Below, piece by piece: positions 46,562 to 56,343 of a stretch of DNA of 60,651 bases. This DNA comes from Bacteroidota bacterium (lineage in GTDB: Bacteria > Bacteroidota > Bacteroidia > Chitinophagales > Chitinophagaceae): assembly GCA_018267575.1 (NCBI GenBank), contig JAFDYF010000003.1, forward strand, positions 1 through 60,651. Reading direction: 5' to 3'. The notes beneath the pieces were generated by a model. The model was not told the origin of the DNA. It saw nothing but the letters and a program-made list of their open reading frames with translations, and did not search any database. The number at the start of each line of letters is the position of its first letter. Position 1 is the stretch's first letter. Made by a program: the position numbers and the translations under genes.

Positions 46562-47221
46562 TTGAAATATTCTGCCAGCAAAGAGGATTATCTAAAAGCC
46601 ATTTACCATCTGCAAGAAGGACAAAGCGTGGTAACGACCAATGCATTGGCTGCGGCTTTGCAGGCCAAACCCGCTTCCATTACAGACATGCTGAAAAAGT
46701 TGAAAAAAGAAAAGTTACTAAACTATGAGCGGTATAAGGGCTTCAGGCTAAACAACGAAGGCAAGAAAGTGGCCGTGCATATCATCCGCAAACATCGTTT
46801 ATGGGAGTATTTTCTGGTGAACAAACTCCAATTTGGATGGGATGAAGTACATGAAATAGCAGAAGAACTAGAGCACCTCAGCAGCAAAAAACTGGTTGAC
46901 CAGTTGGATGCGTTTTTGGAATACCCTGCAACTGACCCACACGGAGATCCCATCCCGGACAGTCAAGGCAGGTTCATCCAAGAAAGGCAGGTAAGTTTAC
47001 TTGATTACCCCTTGAACAAAATGGCGAAGGTATCAGGGGTTGCCAGCCAGACAAAGGAAATGCTGGACCTGCTGCAACATAAGAATATACAAATCGGTAC
47101 GCGACTGGAAGTGAAAAGAAAATTCCCATTTGATAATTCGCTGGAACTAAAAATAAGAAACCAACCTACCATTACCGTAAGCGAATTGGTAGCCAAAAAT
47201 GTGATGGTGAAAGATGAATAG
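46562..47221 (+). CDS. mntR: DtxR/MntR-family metal-dependent repressor
   Basis: 219 aa, TTG start at 46562. N-terminal winged helix: SKEDYLKAIYHLQEGQSVVTTNALAAALQAKPASITDMLKKLKKEKLLNYERYKGFRLNNEGKK-type order; then the dimerisation/metal domain with KHRLWEYFLVN, VHEIAEELEHLSS and PATDPHGDPIP; a third C-terminal SH3/FeoA-like part about 150-219 (VSLLDYPLNKMAKVSGV). This three-domain layout is found in many Bacteroidota MntR-like proteins. Overlaps mntH by 8 bp, so it should sense Mn(II) (or Fe(II)) and repress the transporter. Confidence 0.88.
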   Translation: MKYSASKEDYLKAIYHLQEGQSVVTTNALAAALQAKPASITDMLKKLKKEKLLNYERYKGFRLNNEGKKVAVHIIRKHRLWEYFLVNKLQFGWDEVHEIAEELEHLSSKKLVDQLDAFLEYPATDPHGDPIPDSQGRFIQERQVSLLDYPLNKMAKVSGVASQTKEMLDLLQHKNIQIGTRLEVKRKFPFDNSLELKIRNQPTITVSELVAKNVMVKDE

Positions 47222-49097
47222 TCATTTACATAGAGATGTATCCCTGAGTGAAGTGCATGGCAGCATTGACACAACCAAACAAACCCGTTGGTGGAAACAG
47301 CTTTTTGTTTTTTTTGGTCCTGCCTACTTGGTTAGTGTGGGTTATATGGACCCGGGAAATTGGGCCACAGACCTAGCAGGAGGCAGTCAGTTTGGTTACC
47401 AACTCATCTGGGTTTTGTTGATGAGCAATATGATGGCCATTTTGCTGCAAAACCTATCTGCCCGCTTGGGCATTGTGCGTGGCCGAGATTTGGCACAGGC
47501 CAACAGGGAGGCCTATCCGAAATTGGTGAACCTCTCTTTATATGTTCTTGCCGAAATTGCGATTGCGGCCTGCGACCTGGCCGAAGTACTGGGCATGGCC
47601 ATTGGTATCCAATTATTAACCGGCATTCCTTTGATCTATGCCGTTTCCATCACTGTACTGGATACCTTCCTGCTGCTTTTTTTACAAAGACTTGGCATGC
47701 GCAAGATGGAAGTGTTCATCATCAGTCTGATTGGGATTGTGGCCTGTTCCTTTTTAGTAGAGATCCTGATGGCAAAGCCCGATGTGAATGAAATTGTAAA
47801 AGGATTTGTACCACATATAGCCAATAAACAAGCTTTGTATATTGCCATTGGTATTATTGGGGCCACAGTTATGCCCCATAATCTTTACCTGCACTCAGCT
47901 TTGGTACAGACCAGAAAAATTCTTCCCGGTGACCATAATATCAAAAGAGCTTTGAAACTGAATTTTCTGGACAGCGGGATTGCATTGAACCTGGCATTTT
48001 TAGTGAATGCGGCAATATTGATTTTGGCTGCGTCTGTTTTTTATAAACATGGCAATACAGAAGTAGCTGCACTAAAAGATGCTTATCGGTTATTGCCTTC
48101 AGAACTGGGCACCAAGGTCGCTTCATTTCTTTTTGCCATTGCCTTGATTGCGGCAGGTCAAAGCTCAACCATTACCGGTACACTCGCAGGACAAATTGTA
48201 ATGGAAGGTTACTTACATCTTCGCATCAACCCGTGGGTGCGGAGGTTGATCACCCGATTGTTGGCCATCATCCCTTCTATTATGGTGATCATCATTTTCG
48301 GAGAAGAAAAAGCAGAGGACTTATTGGTGTTGAGCCAAGTGATACTGAGTGTGCAACTGGGTTTTGCCATTATACCACTGATCCATTTTGTAAGCGATAA
48401 AAAAAGGATGGGCAAGTTTTCAATCAAGTTGACCACCAAATTTTTTTCTTGGCTGGTGGCTGCCATACTCGTTTATTTAAATATCAAATTGGTGCTGGAA
48501 GAAGTGGCTGGATATTTTGCCCATCCAGGCAATTGGTTCTGGAAAATTATTATACTGGTTTCCTTCGTTGCGCTATTGTTATTGCTCTTATATGTGTTCA
48601 TCCACCCATGGTTGAGCAAGATGCAAACCCAAAAGTCCATACAGTTACATGCCCAACCACAAAGCATCAAAGAACTAGAGATACCTCGATTTTACCATAT
48701 CGCCATTGCACTTGACTTTAGTGAGAATGATGAAAAGCTGATCAAATATGCCATTGGCCAAGGTAATAAGGATACCATCTATTTGTTGATCCATGTTGTG
48801 GAAAGTGCTTCTGCCCGTATGCTTGGGAGTGAAAGTGACGACTATGAAACCCGGAAGGACCGCGAAAGACTCAACTTTTATAAATCACAATTAGAGGAAA
48901 AAGGGCTACGCACTTCCATCCGACTTGGATATGAAAACCGTACCCGGGAAATCGTGAACATCACCAAAGAAGAAAATGTGGACATGCTTGTGATCGGTGC
49001 GCATGGACATACTGGTATCAAGGATTATATATTTGGCGAAACCGTAAACAGCGTTCGGCATGAGCTAAAGATTCCAGTGTTGATTGTGAATTTGTAG
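47214..49097 (+). CDS. mntH: Nramp Mn(II)/H+ symporter fused to a universal stress protein domain
   Basis: 627 aa. Residues about 25-450 are an Nramp transporter of about 11 helices, with the metal-binding motifs MDPGNW (45-50) and MPHNLYLHS (220-228). Residues about 480-627 are a UspA-like domain (YHIAIALDFSENDEKLIKYAI, DMLVIGAHGHTGIKDYIFG), with a near-canonical nucleotide loop. The fusion suggests control of transport by ATP or stress state, a plausible but unproven link. Co-transcribed with mntR (8-bp overlap). Confidence 0.93.
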   Translation: MNSHLHRDVSLSEVHGSIDTTKQTRWWKQLFVFFGPAYLVSVGYMDPGNWATDLAGGSQFGYQLIWVLLMSNMMAILLQNLSARLGIVRGRDLAQANREAYPKLVNLSLYVLAEIAIAACDLAEVLGMAIGIQLLTGIPLIYAVSITVLDTFLLLFLQRLGMRKMEVFIISLIGIVACSFLVEILMAKPDVNEIVKGFVPHIANKQALYIAIGIIGATVMPHNLYLHSALVQTRKILPGDHNIKRALKLNFLDSGIALNLAFLVNAAILILAASVFYKHGNTEVAALKDAYRLLPSELGTKVASFLFAIALIAAGQSSTITGTLAGQIVMEGYLHLRINPWVRRLITRLLAIIPSIMVIIIFGEEKAEDLLVLSQVILSVQLGFAIIPLIHFVSDKKRMGKFSIKLTTKFFSWLVAAILVYLNIKLVLEEVAGYFAHPGNWFWKIIILVSFVALLLLLLYVFIHPWLSKMQTQKSIQLHAQPQSIKELEIPRFYHIAIALDFSENDEKLIKYAIGQGNKDTIYLLIHVVESASARMLGSESDDYETRKDRERLNFYKSQLEEKGLRTSIRLGYENRTREIVNITKEENVDMLVIGAHGHTGIKDYIFGETVNSVRHELKIPVLIVNL

Positions 49098-49375
49098 AGT
49101 TGGGTGGGAGGGGAAATTGGTAATTGGGAATTGGGGCTGAGAAAGTGGATTGGTTGATAAGTTGAAAGGTGGTTGCAGCTTTTCCTAAATTTTACTCATT
49201 AGAAAAGCTTAGATTTTCTTAACCACATAAGGCATACAAGTTGGTTAGTCAAGAGTCCGTAGTTTGAACTTCGGGACTTCCGAACTTTCTGACTTACCGA
49301 CTTCCGGACTATCGGACTTTCCGACTCCTTTGTCCCTTTGTATTCTTTGCGCCCTTTGCGTGAAAAACTTAAACA
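49098..49375. repeat. Repeat-rich spacer after mntH
   Basis: Contains the inverted 38-bp copy (49328-49365) of a word in the sdhC-sdhA spacer, AATTGGGAATTGGGG-type words at 49120-49137, and a quasi-periodic series of CGGACTT/CCGACTT units at about 49271-49327 with period 8-9. No coding signal. Confidence 0.75.
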
Positions 49376-49954
49376 TTATTTTTTCTTCTGCAACAAATGC
49401 TTTAACCTACTAAAAGTTTCGGGTTTGATATTGAGATAGGAAGCCAGAATTTTTTGTGGCACACGTTGTAAAAGGTCTGAATTGTTGCGCATGAATTGCA
49501 CAAAACGTTCACGAGTATTCAAATTCATCCGATCATACTCCCACGATTCTTTTTGCAAGTAGCAATCAATAATAATCCGTCGCCCCAGTCTTTCAACCTG
49601 ATGGCTATGCTTGAACATTTTTTCCAAATTCTCCTTAGAAATGGAGGCAAATATGGTGGGCTCTATTGTTTCAACAATATAAAGGGATAGTTGTCCAAGC
49701 TCGAAAGAATTTTTGGCATAGATAACATCAAATTCTTTAGCAATTTGCACTACCACGGGCTCCTTGCCTTTCAAAAAATATTTCATCGCCAACCCTTTCA
49801 AAACAAAATTCATATAGTTTTCCATCTGACCAATCTTGGTCAATTGCTGTTTTTTTTCGAAGCTGCGTACCTCAACATGTTGGGAAAAATAGTCAAACTC
49901 TTCGTCTGTAAAATTTACATACGCCGACAATTGATGACGTAAGGCTTCAAGCAT
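49376..49954 (-). CDS. Crp/Fnr-family transcriptional regulator
   Basis: 192 aa. cNMP-binding-like jelly roll about 25-115 (FEKKQQLTKIGQMENYMNFVLKGL), a dimer helix about 115-140, and a C-terminal winged helix (RVPQKILASYLNIKPETFSRLKHLL). No Cys cluster for Fe-S binding, so not a classic Fnr. The effector is unknown. Lies in a spacer between mntH and icd, divergent from icd. Confidence 0.88.
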   Translation of the reverse strand: MLEALRHQLSAYVNFTDEEFDYFSQHVEVRSFEKKQQLTKIGQMENYMNFVLKGLAMKYFLKGKEPVVVQIAKEFDVIYAKNSFELGQLSLYIVETIEPTIFASISKENLEKMFKHSHQVERLGRRIIIDCYLQKESWEYDRMNLNTRERFVQFMRNNSDLLQRVPQKILASYLNIKPETFSRLKHLLQKKK

Positions 49955-50104
49955 TTTTTAGGGATTGTGATTATTTATTATAAAGTTAATACATACATAA
50001 TTGCTTTGTCAAAAAATATGTGGGGCAGGTAAAATTTAATGATAAAAAGCGATTATTGCTTCCAAATGACATAGAGATTAACCCCTTTTGCCCAAAATGG
50101 TTGC

Positions 50105-50136
50105 TTTGTTAAATTCAGTCATTTCATGTAGGTTTG
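50105..50136 (+). promoter_or_regulatory. Promoter of icd (-33 TTTG, -7 TAGGTTTG)
   Basis: TTTG (50105-50108) and TAGGTTTG (50129-50136), both exact matches to the Bacteroidota consensus, 20 bp apart. The icd ATG is 30 nt after the -7 box, which supports starting at 50166 rather than in the longer frame that begins upstream of the promoter. Confidence 0.75.
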
Positions 50137-50165
50137 CTCTCTTTTTGAAAAACAAAAAACAAACC

Positions 50166-51401
50166 ATGGCAAATAAAATCAAGGTAGCTAACCCTGTTGT
50201 GGAGTTGGATGGGGACGAAATGACCCGAATCATTTGGAAATTTATCAAGGACAAACTGATTGTTCCTTATTTGGATCTCGATATCAAATACTTCGATCTT
50301 GGTGTGGAGCATCGGGATGCCACCAACGACCAAGTGACCATTGATGCGGCCAATGCCATCAAGCAATATGGAGTGGGTATCAAGTGCGCCACCATCACTC
50401 CGGATGAAGCTCGTGTAAAAGAGTTCAACCTCAAACAAATGTGGAAAAGCCCCAATGGCACCATCCGAAATATATTGGACGGCACCGTATTCCGCGAGCC
50501 AATCGTAATGAAGAATGTGCCCAGGTTGGTGAGCAACTGGACCGCCCCCATCATTGTGGGCAGGCATGCTTTTGGTGACCAATACCGAGCTACCGATACC
50601 GTGATCAGAGGCAAGGGAAAATTGACAATGACCTTTACGCCAGAAGATGGCGGTGCCCCCCAAACTTTCGAAGTGTACAACTTCAAGGGCGATGGAGTGG
50701 CATTGAGCATGTACAATACCGATGAATCCATTAAAGGGTTTGCACGTTCTTGTTTCAATATGGCATTGAGCAAAAAATGGCCATTGTATCTATCCACCAA
50801 AAACACCATCCTCAAAAAATACGATGGTCGTTTCAAGGATATTTTTGAAGAAATTTATCAGAACGAGTTTAAAGCAAAATTCACCGAAGCTGGTATCGTA
50901 TACGAGCACCGTTTGATTGATGATATGGTAGCGAGCGCACTTAAATGGAACGGGAATTTCGTTTGGGCTTGTAAAAATTATGATGGCGATGTGCAAAGTG
51001 ATTCCATCGCACAAGGTTTTGGTTCTTTGGGTTTGATGACTTCGGTGTTGGTAACTCCTGATGGGAACACATTAGAAGCAGAAGCTGCACATGGTACAGT
51101 TACCCGTCACTTCCGCGATCACCAAGCCGGCAAACCTACTTCCACCAACCCGATTGCTTCTATTTTTGCATGGACAAGGGGTCTTGCATTCCGTGGTAAA
51201 CTGGATGACAATCAAGCCCTGATCGATTTTGCAAACGCACTGGAAACGGTATGTATCGAAGTGGTGGAAAGCGGCAAAATGACCAAGGATCTGGCTATTT
51301 GTATCCATGGAAATAAAGTGACCCATGGCAAAGATTTTCTTTATACAGAGGAGTTTTTGGACGCCATTGACGCTGGACTTAAAAAGAAAATGAACTTTTA
51401 A
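50166..51401 (+). CDS. icd: NADP-dependent isocitrate dehydrogenase (eukaryotic-type homodimer)
   Basis: Decarboxylates isocitrate to 2-oxoglutarate, making NADPH, in the TCA cycle. 411 aa from the ATG at 50166; a longer frame at 50088 crosses the promoter. Motifs: [14 protein letters not shown] near the start, [22 protein letters not shown] (substrate-binding Ser/Asn/Arg), [13 protein letters not shown], and [18 protein letters not shown] (NADP region). Similar in type to mitochondrial enzymes rather than to the E. coli form. Confidence 0.95.
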   Translation: MANKIKVANPVVELDGDEMTRIIWKFIKDKLIVPYLDLDIKYFDLGVEHRDATNDQVTIDAANAIKQYGVGIKCATITPDEARVKEFNLKQMWKSPNGTIRNILDGTVFREPIVMKNVPRLVSNWTAPIIVGRHAFGDQYRATDTVIRGKGKLTMTFTPEDGGAPQTFEVYNFKGDGVALSMYNTDESIKGFARSCFNMALSKKWPLYLSTKNTILKKYDGRFKDIFEEIYQNEFKAKFTEAGIVYEHRLIDDMVASALKWNGNFVWACKNYDGDVQSDSIAQGFGSLGLMTSVLVTPDGNTLEAEAAHGTVTRHFRDHQAGKPTSTNPIASIFAWTRGLAFRGKLDDNQALIDFANALETVCIEVVESGKMTKDLAICIHGNKVTHGKDFLYTEEFLDAIDAGLKKKMNF

Positions 51402-51455
51402 ACATAAAGTGCTGCGGATTTTAAAAATTGATTTCTGATTTAGACTAGCTTTTTT

Positions 51456-51463
51456 TAATTTTG
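51456..51463 (+). promoter_or_regulatory. -7 promoter box of the tRNA gene
   Basis: TAATTTTG, an exact TAnnTTTG match, 9 nt before the tRNA 5' end. Confidence 0.65.
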
Positions 51464-51472
51464 CAGCCCTTT

Positions 51473-51546
51473 GGCGAGGTAGCTCAGTTGGTTAGAGCAC
51501 AGGATTCATAACCCTGAGGTCGGGAGTTCAAATCTCCTCCTCGCTA
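51473..51546 (+). tRNA. tRNA with anticodon CAT (Met, elongator type likely)
   Basis: 74 nt cloverleaf: acceptor arms GGCGAGG and CCTCGCT (first pair G-U), D stem GCTC/GAGC, anticodon loop TTCATAA, T arm GGGAG-TTCAAAT-CTCCT (first pair G-U), discriminator A; CCA is not encoded. The last pair of the anticodon stem is an A-C mismatch, where most relatives have A-U. CAT could also mean an isoleucine tRNA with lysidine or an initiator; the mixed acceptor stem argues for elongator Met. Confidence 0.9.
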
Positions 51547-51547
51547 C

Positions 51548-51580
51548 AAACAAAGCACTGGAAACAGTGCTTTGTTTTTT
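51548..51580 (+). terminator. Rho-independent terminator after the tRNA
   Basis: Perfect 11-bp arms ACAAAGCACTG (51550-51560) and CAGTGCTTTGT (51565-51575) with a GAAA tetraloop, followed by TTTTT. Confidence 0.95.
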
Positions 51581-52162
51581 ATAGAATTTTCATTAATGGA
51601 TCCGTTTTTGGGAAAATGAAAAGATAGGTTTATAAAAACGGATTTACCTAGGACCTAAAACCCAAATCCGATTTCGTTTTCCTCAATACATCACACTTGC
51701 ATTTCTCTCCTTTCAGAAAGAACAGGGCTAAATCACACAAAATATTAATTGCGGGTTATACTCACTAAGGCAAGAGGAAACCCTGTTAAAATCATCCATC
51801 TCCTCTCCCATTTTAGGAACATATATATTTTTTAAACAAGCGAATACCAAGGCCTTTATCGATATGTAAAAATGATGAATTATATATCCACTACTAGACA
51901 AACTACTTAGTGTTTTTCCAAAAAAAATATGCGAAAAGTGCAAAATAAAAATATTCAATTTTAGTTTTTACAACTAGAATAACCCATTTGACATTGTAAA
52001 AAACTAATAATACATTTATATCTTAGAGTTGCTTAGGTTGGAGCTTTTATGGGGCATATATAAGAAGTAAGAAACAAGAAGAAAAATTTGAATAAATAAT
52101 CGGGCAGCAAAGCAATTCCTATTAATCCATACACTGTCGAATAACCTTAACCTAATACCTTT
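51581..52162. other. AT-rich spacer before the second T9SS protein
   Basis: About 580 bp with no convincing gene. A minus-strand frame of 76 codons (51728-51958) has no recognisable features and is not called. It presumably holds regulatory sequence for the following secreted protein; no exact -7 box is seen close to its start. Confidence 0.45.
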
Positions 52163-54655
52163 ATGAAAAGAAATGCATTTCTTTCACTCATACTCTTGTT
52201 GGCTATCAATTTTTGCTATGGCCAAACAACAGTAACAAGCGGAAATTGGAGCGACCCTACAGTTTGGTCTGGTAGCACTGTTCCGCTTCCCGGAGGTACT
52301 GTGGTGGTCAATAACCCACTCACTATTGATGCTAGTCTTTCCCCAACCGGAGCAATGACATTTAATAGCAATACTACCGACCAACCGGGTGGTACAGCTT
52401 ATACCTTTAACCCCAATGCTGGTACCAATTCTATTAATATCAGTGCAGGCGCCATTGTGACTTTTGAGGGTGGAACCTCAGGAAGCCCAAATTCATTCAA
52501 TGGTGGCACCCTTAATATTTATGGCACCCTGATTTTGGGCTATACCCAAATCAATAATAGTGCTAACATGAATATTGTTGTACACCCCGGTGGTACACTT
52601 ATTATCAATGGAAACCTCATCAACAAAAATAATTCGGGCACTTTTACGGTGGATGGAACCCTTATAGTAAATGGGAACTTCGACAATCAAACCGGAAGTA
52701 TTACCGTAGGGGGCACAGGATCGATCAGCACAACGGGCTCACTCACCTCGGGTGGTGGATCGACCATTTTTGGTACACCAAATGACTGTACTACCGGACC
52801 TTGCTCGGGAACTACTTTATCCTGCACATTTACCAATACCATTACACCAGTGAGTAAGACCATTTGTAACGGGTCTTCTGTTACTTTAACGTCAAACAAT
52901 TCTGCTTCATCACCAACCTATCAGTGGCAGAGCAGTATCGATAATATCAGCTATTCCGACATTTCGGGAGCGACTAGCAACAATTATGTGACTCCTCCAC
53001 TTACACAAAGCACTTGGTATAGGGTTAAAGTAAGTTCCAGCAGCGGCCCCTGTACGAGCATATCTGCTCCAACGAAAATCACGGTTTTGACATGGGGTGG
53101 ATGGTTGGGTGGAACCAGCAATGATTGGGGCACAGCGAGCAATTGGTGCAGCAATACAGTACCAACCAGTACGACCGATGTGACAATTACCAATGCTTCG
53201 GGGATTGCCCATATGCCAACCATTAAAGCAGGGACAGCTGCCAGCTGTAAAAATCTGACCATCAGTAATACCTATCCTATTTCTTCCTTAACCATCGCGG
53301 CTAGTGCAACGGCTTCATTGAGCATTTCGGGGGATTTTACCAATAACGGATCCTTTACTGATAACTCAACGGCTGCCACGGCTGGAGTAAAACTGGTCGG
53401 TTCCATTGCCCAATATATTAGCGGTACCACCGACAATGTTTTTAATAATCTTATCATCAACAATTCATCTGGTGCAAACCCATCGATCACTATCAACAAC
53501 AATAATGTTGCCATAAACAATAATCTTACATTAAGCGCTGGAATGATCAATCTCAGTGGGTACAGCATCACCCTTGGCACTTCGGCAGCAAACCCGGGCA
53601 AATTAATTTTTACAAGTGGTGCCTGGTTTTATGGTGGTAATATTCAACGCTGGTTTCCAACAACATCAATAACGCTCGGCTCCGCTGCAAGCCTCTTCCC
53701 GATTGGCACCGCTACGGATTACAGACCTATTTATTTTGGAAGCACGGGTGGGCTAACCTCGGGAGGTACGGTCAAAGCTAGTCACACCGGGATAACAGGA
53801 ACATCTACAGTTTCGTTTTCAGATGCAGGCACTCCCTTACAAGTAAGGTCCAATTCATACTGGAATGTGACCACGGCCAATGGCTTAAGCGGTTCGGGAT
53901 CGCCTTTTACTATCCGAACTGAAGGTACAGGTTTGGGCACGGTTGGGTCAGTGACCGATTTAAGATTGACACTGGCTACGGCGGCCGCACCCGGTGCTCC
54001 TGGGGCCAATTCAGGCACCACCACCAACCCGCAGGTGAATAGAACCAGCTTCCCTGTGTCTGGTCTTTCGAATAGTTTTTACTCAGCCTCCATCAACTCC
54101 ACACAAACTCCTTTGCCCATTGTGCTGGAATCATTCACTGCCCAGCAAGTTGCAGAGCAGGTCAATTTAAATTGGGAAACATCGGCTGAAACCAACTTTA
54201 GCTATTTCTCCATCGAAAGATCCAATGACGGCAGCCAATTTACTGAAATTGGAACGGTTTACTATACTAACAGTGCAGACCTTGTTCATCAATTCGGCTA
54301 TGCTGATTTGTCGCCACTTATCGGGAACAATTATTACCGATTGAAATTGGTGGATTTGGATGGGACCTATAAATACTCGAATATCGTTTGGGTTCAATAC
54401 CTAGAAAAAAAGAAGATGACGATTTTTCCAAATCCTTTGATTGGGAAATCACTCAGCATGAAGATAAATTTTCAAGTCAATAGCCCATATTCCCTCTCGA
54501 TATACGATAGCCAAGGGAAATTGATGGAGACATACGCATCCGATCAAGCGCAGCTTACCATTAATTTGCCAAAAACAATAACAGCAGGGATATATTATGT
54601 AAAATTTACTTCACATGCTTTTTCAGCGTTAAGCAGTTTTATGGTAAACAAATAA
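52163..54655 (+). CDS. Large secreted surface protein with Ig-like domain and T9SS sorting domain
   Basis: 830 aa. Signal peptide about 1-20 (NFCYGQ). Residues about 20-215 are short, Gly/Asn/Thr-rich repeats with GTL.I.G-type strands, likely a beta-helix or G8-like region; about 225-310 is an Ig-like domain (ICNGSSVTLTSNNS, YQWQSSIDNISYSDISGAT, TWYRVKVSSSSGPC); further beta repeats follow, then a fibronectin-like segment about 645-745 (VNLNWETSAETNFSYFSIERSNDGSQF) and the C-terminal T9SS signal about 755-830 (TIFPNPLIGKSLSMKINF, GIYYVKFTS). Adhesin- or matrix-like role is inference. Confidence 0.88.
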   Translation: MKRNAFLSLILLLAINFCYGQTTVTSGNWSDPTVWSGSTVPLPGGTVVVNNPLTIDASLSPTGAMTFNSNTTDQPGGTAYTFNPNAGTNSINISAGAIVTFEGGTSGSPNSFNGGTLNIYGTLILGYTQINNSANMNIVVHPGGTLIINGNLINKNNSGTFTVDGTLIVNGNFDNQTGSITVGGTGSISTTGSLTSGGGSTIFGTPNDCTTGPCSGTTLSCTFTNTITPVSKTICNGSSVTLTSNNSASSPTYQWQSSIDNISYSDISGATSNNYVTPPLTQSTWYRVKVSSSSGPCTSISAPTKITVLTWGGWLGGTSNDWGTASNWCSNTVPTSTTDVTITNASGIAHMPTIKAGTAASCKNLTISNTYPISSLTIAASATASLSISGDFTNNGSFTDNSTAATAGVKLVGSIAQYISGTTDNVFNNLIINNSSGANPSITINNNNVAINNNLTLSAGMINLSGYSITLGTSAANPGKLIFTSGAWFYGGNIQRWFPTTSITLGSAASLFPIGTATDYRPIYFGSTGGLTSGGTVKASHTGITGTSTVSFSDAGTPLQVRSNSYWNVTTANGLSGSGSPFTIRTEGTGLGTVGSVTDLRLTLATAAAPGAPGANSGTTTNPQVNRTSFPVSGLSNSFYSASINSTQTPLPIVLESFTAQQVAEQVNLNWETSAETNFSYFSIERSNDGSQFTEIGTVYYTNSADLVHQFGYADLSPLIGNNYYRLKLVDLDGTYKYSNIVWVQYLEKKKMTIFPNPLIGKSLSMKINFQVNSPYSLSIYDSQGKLMETYASDQAQLTINLPKTITAGIYYVKFTSHAFSALSSFMVNK

Positions 54656-54709
54656 TTGGATAGCATAAGCTGCTATTCAGCGCAAAAAAAGCTTTGGAAC
54701 ATAAACAGT

Positions 54710-54748
54710 AAGGGGTCACTTGGAATTAAAACCATTGTGACCCTTTAT
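54710..54748 (+). terminator. Terminator after the Ig-like T9SS protein
   Basis: Ten-base arms AAGGGGTCAC (54710-54719) and GTGACCCTTT (54737-54746), one G-T pair, 17-base loop, then TTATT. It may also serve the convergent gene downstream on the other strand. Confidence 0.7.
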
Positions 54749-54762
54749 TCATAAATAACATT

Positions 54763-56334
54763 CTATTTATCTGCCAACTCTCCCAACCTTCTTTTTTTCG
54801 TTTTCAAAAATTTATCATGAATAATCTGGCTGAGTGGCTTATCATATAATTTGCTCTCCACCCAAGAAACCACATCCAGATAGGCAAAGGACCTGGTCTC
54901 AAAACGGCTTTTCTCAAACTGTTTTATTTTTTCCAAAAACTTCTCCAGTTCCGATTTCAGTTTGTGCCTGGATATACGGAATGAATTGCGCAAAAAGGCA
55001 AAAATTTCCTCTTCAATCACCGTCAGGTTTTGCATTTTGGACATAAACCGATACACAGATCGGGTCAGGGATTCAATGATCTCGAAATTGCCCAGTTCAT
55101 AATGTGCCAGCAAGTGCAATAGCCGTGCATAACTCTGAAGGTCGCCCCGCAGATCGATATTATAGTTGATGATTTTTTGCAGATAGTCAATGGACGTATC
55201 ATAGTCGCCACTACCAAAATACAGAGAAGCTATTTTGTAATTGAACACCAGTATCCGGTGTGAGTCGATAAATAGTTCATATTCCTTCAGTTTTTCCTCA
55301 ATATACGGTACCAAGGAAAGACCTTCCTTAAAAGTGCCCTGCATCAAGTGTTGGTTGATTTTGGCACTATTGATATAAATAAACGACTGGATGCGGAAGT
55401 TGTCATGCTCCTGCACCCGATCGGTCTTCGAGAACTCCTCGAATTTTTTTAGCGTTAACTCAAACTTGGCATGGTTGCGTAAATCAAAATGGGCGTTCAG
55501 CAGATTATGCTGGCCCTTGATATAGTGGCCCGTCTCCACACGAACCATCAATGGTTCTTCGGCAAACAGGTTCACCCATTTTTGCGAATAGCGATAGTAC
55601 ATCAAAAAATCCTGCCTAATGAATGCATACCAACAATAGCTTTGGTAGAGGTATAATCTTTCATAAAAGCCTTTTTGTTCATGTGCATTGGCAGGGAGGT
55701 TTTCCTTCAAGAATTTCTTTACGCTCAACTCATCATTCTCATTTCTTGCATGGCCATGCTTGATATACAGTCCATATAATTGCAGGGCTAAATTTGAAAG
55801 CCTTGAAAGCACATCTATTCTGGAACTAATCTCCACCGCTTCATTCGACAAAAGCTCCGCACGACTTTCCATACTGCGAGTGATATGCAGCATCTCAATC
55901 CTTTTTTCCAGCGCATTCACCTGTATCAGAAAATTATATTTTTGGTTTGCCTTGGCCATCTCCTTGGCTCTCTCCAAAAGCTTTAGGCTTTGTACAAACA
56001 GGCCTTTTTTATATAGAATATGCGCATAATCAAATTGCTCATTCAATTGAAGGTCGATACTATCTGAACTCTTTAATAGACGTAGGCTTGCCAGCAATTG
56101 CTTATACAGGTGGGTCTTTAGGTTATAGAGTTGTGGCTTCTCCGTACCAGGTAATTTCTTTAGCAAAATCTTTTCATCGTACTCACCCATTTTATCCAAT
56201 GCATCGAAAAGCTGCACGATTTTCAGGTTTTCTTTAGCAGAACTCCTTTTGATATATAACTTAAAATGTCTTTTTTCTGATTTTTCCAGAGAATGGATCA
56301 ACTGAAATAATGAGTCTGTAAAACGGTTGGGCAT
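54763..56334 (-). CDS. Large all-helical repeat protein of unknown function
   Basis: 523 aa; start moved to the ATG at 56334, three codons after a TTG. No signal peptide. The whole length is predicted as helical pairs resembling TPR or SEL1-type repeats without their strict consensus: e.g. AHILYKKGLFVQSLKLLERAKEMAK, ASLYFGSGDYDTSIDYLQKII, LAHYELGNFEIIESLTRSVYRF. Rich in Lys, Leu, Phe and Tyr. Such proteins are common in Chitinophagaceae; they probably scaffold protein contacts. No neighbouring gene gives a hint. Confidence 0.7.
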   Translation of the reverse strand: MPNRFTDSLFQLIHSLEKSEKRHFKLYIKRSSAKENLKIVQLFDALDKMGEYDEKILLKKLPGTEKPQLYNLKTHLYKQLLASLRLLKSSDSIDLQLNEQFDYAHILYKKGLFVQSLKLLERAKEMAKANQKYNFLIQVNALEKRIEMLHITRSMESRAELLSNEAVEISSRIDVLSRLSNLALQLYGLYIKHGHARNENDELSVKKFLKENLPANAHEQKGFYERLYLYQSYCWYAFIRQDFLMYYRYSQKWVNLFAEEPLMVRVETGHYIKGQHNLLNAHFDLRNHAKFELTLKKFEEFSKTDRVQEHDNFRIQSFIYINSAKINQHLMQGTFKEGLSLVPYIEEKLKEYELFIDSHRILVFNYKIASLYFGSGDYDTSIDYLQKIINYNIDLRGDLQSYARLLHLLAHYELGNFEIIESLTRSVYRFMSKMQNLTVIEEEIFAFLRNSFRISRHKLKSELEKFLEKIKQFEKSRFETRSFAYLDVVSWVESKLYDKPLSQIIHDKFLKTKKRRLGELADK

Positions 56335-56343
56335 AGTGTGCAA

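Noticed and set aside
51728..51958. Minus-strand ORF of 76 codons in the AT-rich spacer.
   Set aside because: Low-complexity composition, no start signals, and no family pattern.
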